A stretch of DNA of 64,000 nucleotides from the NCBI GenBank assembly GCA_032622095.1, contig CP136068.1, positions 184,886,796 through 184,950,795 of the forward strand, in the 5' to 3' direction. The notes under the pieces were generated by a model. The model searched no databases. It worked only from the letters and a program-made list of their open reading frames with translations, and was not told where the DNA came from. The DNA is from Siphonodentalium dalli (lineage: Eukaryota; Mollusca; Scaphopoda; Gadilida; Siphonodentaliidae). The position numbers and the translations under genes were made by a program. Positions within the stretch are counted from its first letter, which is position 1, and each line of letters starts with the position of its first letter. Below, in pieces: positions 49,195 through 59,109 of this stretch.

Positions 49195-49439
49195 GGTAGA
49201 GCGGTAATGTCGGAAGAGCTATACTCCTCCTTGTACTTGTTTAATGGTATACTTGTAGGGCGCGCATCTATAATCTCAAATCGACTCCACCTACCCCGCA
49301 TGTGCAATTTGACTTATATATCAAGATGTTCCAGCCACTTTGGTGTTTTAAAAACCACCCGTTAATTAGTTGAATATATGGTGACTGCCAATTCTGGAGT
49401 GAAGGACAAGTATAGCTCCCGCGACATTACTTCTCTACC
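49195..49439. mobile_element. GGTAGAG-ended MITE
   Basis: This 245-bp element has terminal inverted repeats of about 31 bp with a few mismatches: GGTAGAGCGGTAATGTCGGA at the left, and the right end reads GGTAGAGAAGTAATGTCGCG on the other strand. No clear TSD. No coding capacity. Confidence 0.82.
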
Positions 49440-49714
49440 GAACAAATAGTGGTACTTTTTTCTTAACAGTATCAGTTTGCCCTAACAGCATCATAGTACA
49501 TTAGCAGGACCACATAACATGATTTGATTTTCTTTGGTCTCATTTTATGCTGAGAATTTTGTTCTGTTTTACTAGATCATGCCATGAATCTCTACTCAGG
49601 CTAACGCCCGTAGAGATCATATTCCACCAGCACAAAACCTTGGAACTTTTTGAAGTTTTGACAGGGAACCGTATAAAGTCGAAAAAGTAACATGGGGAAT
49701 ATATTTCTTAGTTA

Positions 49715-50760
49715 GGCCAACCTTTTTTATTTTTCTGCTTTACGGATTTTTTTAACCTTGTTTTGGTAGGGTCGGTCGGAAAAAAAATAAAAATAAAAAT
49801 GCTTGAACCATTTTTTTTTTTTTGGACATTCGCTAAGGTGGTAATTGTGTCTTTATAATTCTCTGTCAGTCACTTACAGAGAACAGTTTTTCGGACGTAT
49901 ATCACAAATTTCAAATCCAGTACTATTATTTGAAACATAACTCAAGATTATTGAATAATATTGAAAAAATCCAGAAATAAATAGTTTGTTTTTGTTCAAC
50001 ATTTTAATTATTGAATGAATGGACACCCCCATTCAGTTATATTGTATACATTGAAAAAGTCCATTATTCATCTGGTTGGATGTCATGGAAAAATAAGTAG
50101 CCGACAGATAATATATGTGCAGAAGGATTCCTATTAGTTGGTGGGAAATGTTCAGATAATAAGTTTAGAACTTGTTGAACTTTTTATCTGAACATTTCCT
50201 AAGGAATCTACTTGTCTGGTCAATGAGTATTTAGTATAGAGAGGGTTAATAAACACATGTGAATGGTGAGATTAGTGGTAGTGATAAATAGTGAATGTGT
50301 AAAATGAGCAAACCCACACTGAACATACTGATTAGCTTGTCATTCCTATCTAAGAACCTTGTGGACTGTTAATAATCTTCAGTCATAAAGATCACCATAA
50401 ATTCCCAGGAATACAAAACGTATTCTAAAGGCCATTTAAAGTTTTAAAGAGATGTCAAGATTTATAGAAAGCATACAGGTATCTTGGTGGCAGAAGCATA
50501 TAAACTCCAGATGACTTCTCAGTTTTCATCTTGGATGTAGTTAAAAGTAATTAAAGCCAGAGATATCTACAGTTGATATGTCCTATGCATCTTTAATTAC
50601 CAGTGAAATGTGGTTAGATAATTTGTTACTGATAAGCAGAACCAGCTAAGGTCGGCTGTGAAAATAAAAATAAAAATTATATTTTATTTTTATTTCCTTG
50701 TCGGGCCACAGAAAACAGGGTCGGCGGATCCGTAAAGCAGTAAAATAAAAAAGTTTGGCC
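49715..50760. mobile_element. PIF/Harbinger-like non-autonomous element, nested
   Basis: This 1046-bp element has inverted ends GGCCAACCTTTTTTATTTTT and (reverse) GGCCAAACTTTTTTATTTTA. TTA stands on both sides (49712-49714 and 50761-50763). Deleting it plus one TTA restores the arm sequence CTTAGTTATTATCTG, which matches the opposite arm of the host element, so insertion and TSD are confirmed internally. A 3-bp TWA duplication is typical of PIF/Harbinger. It holds a small hairpin near 50143-50205 (GGGAAATGTTCAGATAATAA with its inverse). Confidence 0.88.
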
Positions 50761-51410
50761 TTATTATCTGTTCCTTAATAATGTACTTTACTGTAGGTGA
50801 AGGTCCCAACTCGAAATTTGAAATTTCATGATTAAAGCGAATTTTTTAGAGATTTTGCTTTGCGTTGCTGACAATTATAGCATTTCTCCTGGGTAAATAA
50901 TTCAATGTTTATTGCGATATCGGCTCACAAAGGTCATAGAAAAACATCCAATTTAGAGTTGGGACATTCACCAGTCTGAGTAAACTCATACCTAAATATT
51001 CATTACAACATTGAATATAAGGTCTGACGGATAACATCGCTATCTCATTTCCAAGTCCTCGGGATTCCGTAATCTGATTGATTGCGTAAATTATTTTCCG
51101 TCCAATGAAACCGTATGGGTTAATAAACAAGTGTTAGTGGGCGGAGACTCCCATAATGTCACCTCTAAATATAGTAACAGAGCGGAATTTCTCCGATCGA
51201 AAGCGATGCTTGCAAATACAACAGAGACAGAAACAATGGCTTCGAAATTATATATTTGGTACGATTCGGATTAATTTGAAGGATGTGCTAGACCTGATAG
51301 ATAGGCCTGCGCATGGTACGGTACCAACTTGGCCTCCCATAAATATAAATAGAACTCACTCATGTCCGTGTATTTGATTTACTTTATTGTACCATGGTTT
51401 GCAAATCAAA

Positions 51411-51620
51411 TTATTTGTCGTAAAAAGTCATCTGAAAGTTAACACCGAGGAAATGACTTAATTTTATGCTTTTAAATAGTTCTAAAGCATCATTTTTGAT
51501 GACGACCTTATTTTTTGCTCTCGGATGCAGCTTTCCGTTTGATGCAGCGAGTTCATCTCCCGAAAAAGAATAGTCGCACACACGACAAATATTATCTGCT
51601 GTAAGTTTATGTCGCGACAC
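51411..51620 (-). CDS. Hypothetical 69-codon frame with a CxxC pair inside a transposon
   Basis: The minus-strand frame starts MSRHKLTADNICRVCDYSFS and ends QMTFYDK. ICRVC is the only motif-like feature and could be half of a zinc site. No partner Cys/His pair is evident. The frame lies within the inverted-repeat element 49573-51984, so if real it would be a transposon-borne or captured exon. It may equally be chance. I recognise no family. Confidence 0.2.
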   Translation of the reverse strand: MSRHKLTADNICRVCDYSFSGDELAASNGKLHPRAKNKVVIKNDALELFKSIKLSHFLGVNFQMTFYDK

Positions 51621-52164
51621 AGGCCATTGCTATTGCGAAGCACAACAAATAACACGTGGGGACACCTGTCAATCATCGATGTATTTTTAAAAATCCGTGA
51701 CGTCATTTTGGGGAAGCTCTTCGCTGAATAGAAATGGTTTTGGCGACATAAGCTCCAGACTCTATATTTCAAATATAGAGTCGACGTTCACCCAGACTGG
51801 ACATTCACCCATTGTGAAGTACATTATTAAGGAACAGATAATAGCTGAGAAATATATTCCCCGCATTAATGTTCCGACTTTATAAAGGTTCCCTGTCAAA
51901 ACTTCAAAAAGTTACAAGGTTTTGTACCAGTGGAATATGATCTCTACGGGCATTAGTCAGGGTAGAGATAAATGGCATGATCTACTGTTTTACTTGTTTT
52001 TCTGGCACAAACATTCCAACATATCGCTCTCTATATGTGCATCCATGTGTATTAATTCATGTGCGTCCATGTGTATTAATTCCATATATAAGTTCCACAT
52101 ATCGCTCTCTTAAAGTGATATTAAACACTCCAGTAGGGTGATAAAATAGAAATGATGAATAATC

Positions 52165-52450
52165 TTCCTCAAAGTAGTTATATTTTACACACAATATTAT
52201 ATCTAAATTGACTACACACACCAAAATACTGATATATTAATGAAATGCAGTGACCCTCGATGGCGAAATCTTTTTCGTAAGTTTATTGCCGATAGTTGCG
52301 TCCCGAATCTAGAAGTAAATATTTACATTTTAGCGTAGTTCAGACAATGTTTTCTTTGGAGTGGTACGGTCGATTTGCTTCAGATATTTGGTTATGTTAG
52401 TAGAATGCTACATTCCCCCAGTTGGAATGGTGCCTGAATACTAACTTACC
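52165..52450. repeat. Dispersed repeat, inverse copy at 63690-63960
   Basis: The phrases CAGTGACCCTCGATGGCGAA, AGTAAATATTTACATTT, AGTGGTACGGTCGATTTGCT and TAGTAGAATGCTACATTCCC occur here. They occur as reverse complements in the last 300 bp of the window (GGGAATGTAGCATTCCAC-like, AAGCAAATCGACTGTACCAC). About 80 percent identity by eye. The class is unknown. Confidence 0.75.
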
Positions 52451-53411
52451 AGTTTCGCGTACCTGAACAAGTGCATAATATGTCTTTAATGTGCGTCCAT
52501 GTGTATTCATTCCATAAATAAGTTCCACAGAGCTCCTGGATTGTTTAATTTACAAGGTGTCTATTTTGTGACATGAGCGCGATAAATTCAACAAACAAAT
52601 TTATCTAATTTTGACCAAATTTGAATCATGCTTCTACTCATGAATATCAGGATTTGTTGAAATATTCCAAGCAATAAACTCATCTTGTCTCAATAATTGA
52701 ATCGGTTCTCATGCTTTATTTTCAGGTCAGGTACCTCCTCAATTGAACTATTATAGTTAAATATAATTATTTAGTTGAATTTTACAGTGCTAAATCCACT
52801 ATTTCCCTGTTTATGGAATCATGTGTCACAGTGCACAGCCAAATTCCACTCTTAAGAATACTTAGTCCAATGAAAAGTCTCCATATAAAATTTGTTTTAC
52901 TACCATTTGCGCCAGCTTATTGTAGTTAATAATGACCCAAGGATGCCTTTTGAAATGACATCAATGAATCATTGAATGCTCAATCGCACATTCATAAAAA
53001 TAGTTGAATTTGTGATATTCCTGACCTGATTGAACACATGAAGCTATATTCTCAGGTTTTGTTTCCATTATTATTTAAATTTGACTTATACCGCAGGGCT
53101 AGGAGCCTACGTCACTAATATCATCTCTGAACCATCGCCTCGCTTTGGATAGCTGTTATCTGACACTCACGTAGTGGATGTGCTAGATATTTGTTATGCA
53201 AGAGTTATGGTTGATGAGTGTTTGATGTTCAAAATCGGGCTACAATCGATACCTATTTTCCTTGTAAATTTCAGCTATAAATATGAGTTTTTAACGACTA
53301 TTGATTTTTGAATGTGCATAGTGAATTTCCACAACTCATGTACTAATTAACCCCATGAGACAAATGGTTTTTGATATGTTTTAACCCTTTAGGATACATG
53401 TAAACCTTTAA
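52451..53411. other. AT-rich non-coding sequence; one shared repeat phrase
   Basis: No gene is recognised. CCAATGAAAAGTCTCCATAT, AAATTTGTTTTACTACCATT and TGCGCCAGCTTATT (52868-52935) match a stretch at 57347-57412 (GAACAGTCTCCAGATCAAAT, TTTCCGCCAGCTTATT), which marks another dispersed repeat. ATGTGCGTCCATGTGTATT phrases occur at 52060-52085 and again at 52488-52510. Confidence 0.6.
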
Positions 53412-53641
53412 CCCTTCCATGAATGGAGCTTCCTGGAATTTAGCAAAAACCATGTGCCAATGCATTCTCTTATATATGCTCCAATAGGGAGCCTCGCATA
53501 TATAAGAAAATGCATTGGCCTAATAATATTTACCTTTGACCTTTTATGCCAGTGCATTCTCTTATATATGTGAGACTCACATATATAAGAATGCACTGGC
53601 ACAGGGTCTTTATCGCTGCACCAACGTGGCTTATGAGAGGG
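53412..53641. mobile_element. piggyBac-type hairpin MITE, 230 bp
   Basis: TTAA stands at both sides (53408-53411 and 53642-53645), with CCCTTCCATGAATGGAGCTT at the left and a decayed AAGCCACGTTGG-type inverse ending GAGAGGG at the right. It holds two CTCTTATATATG hairpins and the CACAGGGTCTTTA phrase of the element at 45286-46112, so it is the same family without the 96-bp expansion. Confidence 0.85.
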
Positions 53642-53718
53642 TTAAAGTTATATGGCTTTGGGTTAGAGACTTGATTAGTGACGTTGGTTCCTGGCCTTAT
53701 ATAATACCTCCTGCACAC

Positions 53719-54580
53719 AGGACCCTGGGGAAAAATACCAGATATACCAATAACGGTATTGATCCACTGCTTGTATTACCTATATAAAGCTTGCCTAATA
53801 TTACGTCAATGCAGCTTTGTTTGGTAATTGTATATGCAAATTGCACAGGTAACTAGGGACGTCAACTGACTTAAATGACGACATTGTGATTTTGGGACAT
53901 TTTTATCATCCATAATTCAATGCAAATTCATCTCAGTCATGATATATTTCAATGTGTCTTATTTGCCATGAAATTTCCTTTCTTTTGGTGTATAATATGA
54001 TCGTATCAAATGAAGGGAAGTGGAGATCGGAGATTGTACCGAAAACTTGCAAAATCTACTGAAATTTGGGAGTAAAACGGGGCGTCAGTTTCATTCTGTG
54101 CCTAATATCCTCTAAATAATTAATAAAAATTGTCAACTCAGCCAAAATGTGCCCAAGTGTATGGCATACAATTTCCTTTCATTTGATATATAACTTGATG
54201 GGGTCAATTAGAAGTGAAGTCGACACATATCATTTGGGGAATTTGCAAGTTCGGCAATTACGATTATAATAATTGAATTGGTATCCATGTATAATCACTA
54301 CTTACCGGACAGGGAAACTGGACTGCTTTATGTCGGTAGGTTTCTCTAGTTTTTTATGCGATATCTCGACTTCCCGTCGGTTGATACTATCAAATTATAC
54401 ACCCAACAGAAAAGAAATTTCATGGCCAATAAGACAGATTGAAATATATTGTGACTGAGATGAATGATTTTGAGAATCTACGAGGAAAATGATAGATGGT
54501 GTGTTTTTCCCAAAATGAGACTTCTGTACCTTGTCACTGGTCTAGTATATTTTGGTGTATCTGGTATTTTTCCCCAGGGG
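53719..54580. mobile_element. Foldback element with CCCTGGGGAAAAATACCAG ends
   Basis: The left end has GGACCCTGGGGAAAAATACC, mirrored at the right by GGTATTTTTCCCCAGGGGCC. Inside, 53925-54020 (TCATCTCAGTCATGATATAT, AATTTCCTTTCTTTTGGTGT) is mirrored by 54355-54470. A third decayed direct copy lies at about 54100-54210. Such repeated internal arms suggest a foldback structure. No coding remnant. Confidence 0.78.
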
Positions 54581-54678
54581 CCCGTGCTCCTGCAATGCTA
54601 TTCTCAAGTGCAATAGTTCAACAAGGTCATAATGATGGGCATACAGGTCAAGGGTCATATGTACATAGTAGTTATCCC

Positions 54679-54724
54679 TTAGGAAATGTTCAGATAATAA
54701 GTCTTATTATCTGAACATTTCCTT
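54679..54724. repeat. Perfect short palindrome AGGAAATGTTCAGATAATAAG
   Basis: AGGAAATGTTCAGATAATAA and its reverse complement flank a one- to two-base centre, giving a 43-bp perfect hairpin. A looser relative, with its arms apart, lies inside the element at 49715-50760 (near 50143-50205). Confidence 0.85.
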
Positions 54725-55027
54725 CTAAAAATAGGACTCATTCTGCACTATTATGCATCATCCACTTATTTTTTTTCTGAAAGCCCCTCCAGATAAATGA
54801 TAGTAATAAGCCATTCCAGGGCGTTTCTAGGGCGTGGGTGTCAAAAAATGGTTGGAAAAAACTTACTAAAACAGAAACAAAATTAAGGTCGAGGGGTGAG
54901 TTGGTCTCAAAGATGGCCATATGTGTCTGAAATTTATTTCCAACACCCCCTGGTAATCTTAGTAATAATGATCAACACATTTTCATACACAGGCCTGGAT
55001 ATAGTATGTATGTCTGATATTTGCAAA

Positions 55028-55113
55028 AGTGGTTCCCAGAGGGTTAATTTAGTGATGCTATCCTGCAAAGCAGGCTAGCATCACCAAATTCACCCTCTGG
55101 GAACCTCATTCTG
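55028..55113. mobile_element. GAATGAGGTCCCC hairpin element, another copy
   Basis: GTTCCCAGAGGGTTAATTTA is mirrored by AAATTCACCCTCTGGGAACC. The loop contains TATCCTGCAAAGCAGGCTAG. It is followed by TTAGGCCTCAACTGCTATGG, as at the 41095 copy, so the shared unit extends past the hairpin. Confidence 0.85.
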
Positions 55114-55264
55114 CTTAGGCCTCAACTGCTATGGGAGACCTGGGATCAGATCGCCTCTGCACACTTTCTAATGGCCTAGAATGTTTTTTGAATGGTCCCT
55201 CTTTTATCAAATTCGCAAAACGGCAATATCCATATTCAACTGTGAATTATAAATACATGTATAA

Positions 55265-55997
55265 GGCCCCTCAAAAAAGATTACTTGTTTATCATAGGTT
55301 TTTTTTTCCAGGGTAGGGGCGGGAGGGACATTTGTTTTTTGTTTTGGGATCCGATAAGGTAAGTTATTGGGAAAAACGTCAAATCAAATGTGTTGACGCA
55401 TTGAGTTTTTTGTTCGCCGATATTCCCTGTGGGTGGGGTTATAATGAATGTTATGAAAGTTCCCCAGACTAGACGTAATGTCACCCACTGCAGTTTGGCA
55501 ATCGACATCAACAGAATCTATCGTGCTTTTTGTTTTTGACTTTAACAATTGCATTGTCGTATTGGTCGGGGAGGGGTTGTGAACTGTCCAAGGCACAACC
55601 CCTGAACATTTCATACACTTGGATGAGACTGGTATGCTCTGGGAGTGTTGTCCCGTAAAAGGGCTTAAGAACCTTCGGCACATCGGTGATTTGTATGATC
55701 ACAAATTACATAGTCTATACCGCATAACAGACAAATACTTTTAATTTTATAAAATGCACGACTTGAAACTATACACAGAAACACGTGTGTTTCCGGTAGG
55801 TGTACGCATTTACGGTAGGTGTGATCGATCGGCGTACCGTGTACCAATGTTTATACTTTGCGTAATGTGACTGACCGATATTGAGCTCCGCGTAAAGCAT
55901 ATATTGGTGTTCTGGAGATGATACAAAAAATAATACGCACGGGAGGAATTTTAGGGGCGGGCGCCTATGATAAACAAGTAATCTTTTTTGAGGGGCC
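55265..55997. mobile_element. PIF/Harbinger-like element with GGCCCCTC ends
   Basis: This 733-bp element has near-perfect inverted ends GGCCCCTCAAAAAAGATTAC with TTGTTTATCATAGG, and TAA on both sides (55262-55264 and 55998-56000). The 3-bp TAA duplication fits PIF/Harbinger. The interior has overlapping minus-strand frames of 99 and 64 codons without family resemblance. The right interior includes a small direct repeat, CGGTAGGTGTACGC / CGGTAGGTGTGATC. Confidence 0.88.
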
Positions 55998-56248
55998 TAA
56001 CTACTATAATAGTTGAATTCAGGATGTGCGTGCCGTATGAATACCTGAGGAGTTATGTAATATTTCTTTATTTCCAGGTTTGGATCATTTTACTATTAAT
56101 GCTCAACCAATGTGGCAATAGTCTCATTGATAGAATAAATATATTTATTATTTGTTGATAATATTGTATATGTGCCAGCAATGTCTATATATGTCTTTAT
56201 ATATGTTACCATGGTAACCACACGAGTATGATTGCAGCTTCTTGTGAA

Positions 56249-56567
56249 CTCTTCCATGACTGAAGCTTCTGAATTTTTTCAAAAACTCTGTGCCAATGCA
56301 TTCATTGGCCTAACAAATTTTATATTATTTTTATAAATGGTTACGAATGTAAGAAAAAATTGTTAATGAATGTAAGAAATAATGATAAAAATTGTTAAAA
56401 AAGATTATAAAATTGTTGAAGAATGTAAGAAAAATTGATAAAAAAAATGTTAGGCCAATGCATTCTTTATATATGCGAGGCAACCTATGGTTGACTCGCA
56501 TATATAAGAGAATACATTGGCACAGGGTCTTTAATGTTACACCAGCACAGCTCGAGTCATGAAAGGG
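56249..56567. mobile_element. Decayed piggyBac-type hairpin MITE
   Basis: CTCTTCCATGACTGAAGCTT at the left and CTCGAGTCATGAAAGGG at the right match the termini of the element at 45286. The TTAA flanks have mutated to TGAA and ATAA. The interior holds one complete CTTATATATGCGAGG hairpin at 56448-56522 and a TTGTTAAGAATGTAAGAAAA-like decayed repeat. It is older than the other two copies. Confidence 0.78.
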
Positions 56568-56689
56568 ATAAATGTGTATCTACTTGTGAATATGTGTATA
56601 AGAATAAAATAAATGGTTAAAAAATTTCTTATTCCCTTCGACTTTATCAGCCATTGGTCGGTATTGGCAGTTTTACTATCTTAATATAC

Positions 56690-57010
56690 ACCTTCCAGAC
56701 ATCCACATTTCTTAACCAATTGCAATGAAATTTGCCATTGGTACATGTATGTATTTTGACTCTCTGTAACATAGGCCAGGTCCAGATGTCGCCTTTTGAC
56801 GTTATCACGTCATATCCACATTACTGAACAGAAACGACACTCTTGATATGTCTGTGCGTCTCTCTCTCACAATGAATGTTCCTTGCAGGCGTCCACATTT
56901 CTGCACCGATTGCAATGAAATTGGACATGGGTATGTATTTCGGCTCTTCGGTTAACATGGGCTGGCTCCTGACTGCCAGACGTCGCCTTTTGATATCCAC
57001 AAGTCTCATT
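56690..57010. repeat. Two-copy diverged direct repeat
   Basis: CCACATTTCTTAACCAATTG, CAATGAAATTTGCCATTGGT and ATGTCGCCTTTTGACGTTAT (56700-56820) recur as CCACATTTCTGCACCGATTG, CAATGAAATTGGACATGGGT and ACGTCGCCTTTTGATATCC (56888-57000). The phrase style matches dispersed invertebrate repeats. It is not coding as far as I can see. Confidence 0.75.
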
Positions 57011-57640
57011 ACCGACTATCTTTTACCTTGTCGGGGGCAAAGAACGACATGTTATCTTTTAGCAAACAATAGTTCATTTATTGTAACTGTTTTAATTTTG
57101 CCACACCCTCCCCTTTCAATGCCGGTTACATCTGTGAGATTGAAATAAATATCAGTCATGTTTATTCGTACCTTCAGACTTCATTCAAATTTTATTGTTG
57201 AAGTTTGGATTCAATCGCAGGTCTCAAAGAACTTTTAAGTTTACAAAACGAAAGGGTATGAAAATCTTTTTTCTTGATAAAACCCATCATATGGGGGTAT
57301 CCTTTCATTCATATTGGTCTGTCACTAGATCAAACGTTATTAAAATCAAATGAACAGTCTCCAGATCAAATTTGTTGTGTAACCATTTCCGCCAGCTTAT
57401 TTAATGTCCCCCCGAATATCTCCATAGTTCCAATAAACAGAGTAGAATGAGCAAACATAATGCTTTATTGTGTAATAGACAAATATAAACATTTATATGT
57501 AATACACAAAATCAAATAGTAAAATCTGCAAAATCACAATGGAGCATTTCATTATAAACAAAAAACTGCGGTGAATATATTATTTATACCATAATTGCCT
57601 ATTCTATTGTGTTTATCACACCTATTTTGTAAACTTCATC
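57011..57640. other. AT-rich non-coding sequence
   Basis: No gene or element boundary is recognised, apart from the phrase shared with 52868-52935 (at 57347-57412). Confidence 0.55.
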
Positions 57641-57645
57641 TTTAC

Positions 57646-58525
57646 ACCCAACTGTGTAGAGCCCGAAGCCGCCATCGTACGCCGCCGCCAGCCATATTGG
57701 CCACAAGCTGCCGCCAGCCATATTATTTCTAACGCCAGCCACATTTAAAAATCTCCGCCGCCGGAATTGTAAAATGGCTGAGCCATGTGCATGGGCTTAT
57801 ATGTCAAGCACAACTGTACTGTGAATCGCAAAGAACTAAACCGCATTGCCTAATATTGGCATACTCGCATGGTTGTTATATTATCAGAACACCTGGCCCC
57901 TTAATATGGAATAGACTATCCCAATGCATGCTTTCATATAACTGAATGGGCGCATCCATTCGGTATTGAAAGGGTTAAAATATAAATTGTTTATATCGAC
58001 AACACCCAGTCTCAGACATCACTGGCATTTGTCAATATATACACATAAGAATAGAAAATAGTTTGAAATAGTATATATCATTACTATCCGGTTCATCATT
58101 CAATGATGCATGCATATATCGCAAGATGGCAGTGATGATAGCAGTCTGAAGTTGACAGAAGTCCCAATGTAACTACTTATACCGATTAGATGGGGAAACT
58201 ACATAGTATATCCATGCCAGTCCTTCGTGAATTTCGCCGTAATGGAAAAGCCCAACATCAAAAGATTACGTGTGGTCTGGAATTCTACGGGTTCACCACA
58301 AACGCTAAAAAAACGGCATCTCTAACCGATAACAGGGGATTAGGAACATTTCGGAAACGGAAATACGCTGAATGATAACATCTCAGCCGGCTGAGCCGCC
58401 ATATTTCGTCAGCCACGAACGTCGTGACTGAGCCGGCTTAGCTAGCTAACCAGCCACGAAAAGCGGTTGTGCCAGCCATGAAAACTATTTGTCGTGGCTT
58501 CGGGGTCTACAACTGTGGGTATACA
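57646..58525. mobile_element. Inverted-repeat element with GTAGAGCCCGAAGCC ends
   Basis: The left end reads ACCCAACTGTGTAGAGCCCG then AAGCCGCC. The right end on the opposite strand reads ACCCACAGTTGTAGACCCCG then AAGCCACG. Subterminal GCCAGCCATATT and GCCAGCCACGAA runs are inverted relative to one another. Length is about 0.87 kb. A 61-codon plus-strand frame inside (58190-58375) has no known family. No TSD is certain, because the right end merges with a minisatellite. Confidence 0.75.
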
Positions 58526-58646
58526 GCTTCCTACTGTGGGTATACAGCTTCCTACTGTGGGTATACAGCTTCCTACTGTGGGTATACAGCTTCCTACTGT
58601 GGGTATACAGCTTCCTACTGTGGGTATAAATTTCTACTGTGGGTGT
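58508..58646. repeat. 21-bp minisatellite, about 6 copies
   Basis: CTACTGTGGGTATACAGCTTC repeats exactly at 58531, 58552 and onward, with decayed units at both edges. The first edge unit (CTACAACTGTGGGTATACAG) is the end of the inverted-repeat element at 57646-58525, so the array probably grew from that terminus. Confidence 0.93.
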
Positions 58647-58654
58647 AATATAAG

Positions 58655-58790
58655 TTACACGGCTTGTTGATGGGGGATACGGTGTGGTATGCCCCGGTAG
58701 ATGCTCGTATCCCCCGAGGCGATAGCCGAGGGGGATACGAGAGTCGACCGGGGCATACCACACCGTATCCCCCATCAACAAGCCGTGTAA
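58655..58790. repeat. 136-bp near-perfect palindrome
   Basis: The left arm TTACACGGCTTGTTGATGGG, GGATACGGTGTGGTATGCCC is mirrored exactly by GGGCATACCACACCGTATCC, CCCATCAACAAGCCGTGTAA. An inner CTCGTATCCCCC/GGGGGATACGAG pair closes on a short GAGGCGATAGCCGA loop. The phrase TTACACGG with GGGGCATAC is shared with the 88-bp array that follows. A partial relative (CGGGATACGGCGTGGTATGG) lies at about 61721. Confidence 0.93.
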
Positions 58791-59109
58791 TGTATTTATC
58801 CCCGGTCAAAATTAACAAGATATTCCCACAGACATAAAGCGCGGAAACGAGCAACGAACAGTAACTCTATTTGATTAGACTGCTCATACGATGAATATAT
58901 TTATATAGCTGTTTCCACAATTTGTCCATAAATACTTGCTGGCCTCGCTTACTTTTGGAATCTATATGTTAGAAGATATAAAAGAGAGCAATACACTTCA
59001 AAAATAGTAATGGTAAATGAGTCAGACAACGTAAATAAATGAAGCAAGAGTAGCAAGATAACATCACACCAGGAATCAACGTGGCTTTGAAAGATGTACA
59101 TTAGACCTT
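58791..59109. other. Spacer between palindrome and 88-bp array
   Basis: It contains TTTATCCCCGGTCAAAATTA at its left edge, which mirrors AGGGGATAAATGTTCAAGCG at about 61774. The two could be the ends of a composite element enclosing the array. No gene is recognised. Confidence 0.45.

Larger units (their letters stand above)
49573..51984. mobile_element. Long terminal inverted-repeat element, split by a nested element
   Basis: The left arm, from TAGATCATGCCATGAATCTC through GTTTTGACAGGGAACC to GGGGAATATATTTCTTAG, is mirrored by 51805-51984 with about 85-90 percent identity by eye. The left arm is cut at 49714 by the nested element (49715-50760) and resumes at 50764 with ATTATCTGTTCCTTAATAAT, which is also mirrored in the right arm. 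Without the insert the element is about 1.36 kb with arms of about 180 bp. The superfamily is unassigned. It may carry the CxxC-containing frame at 51411-51620. Confidence 0.85.

Noticed and set aside
55384-55702. Two overlapping frames as a host gene
   Set aside because: They lie inside a TAA-flanked inverted-repeat element, have no recognised family and no splice or start context; kept only as a finding.
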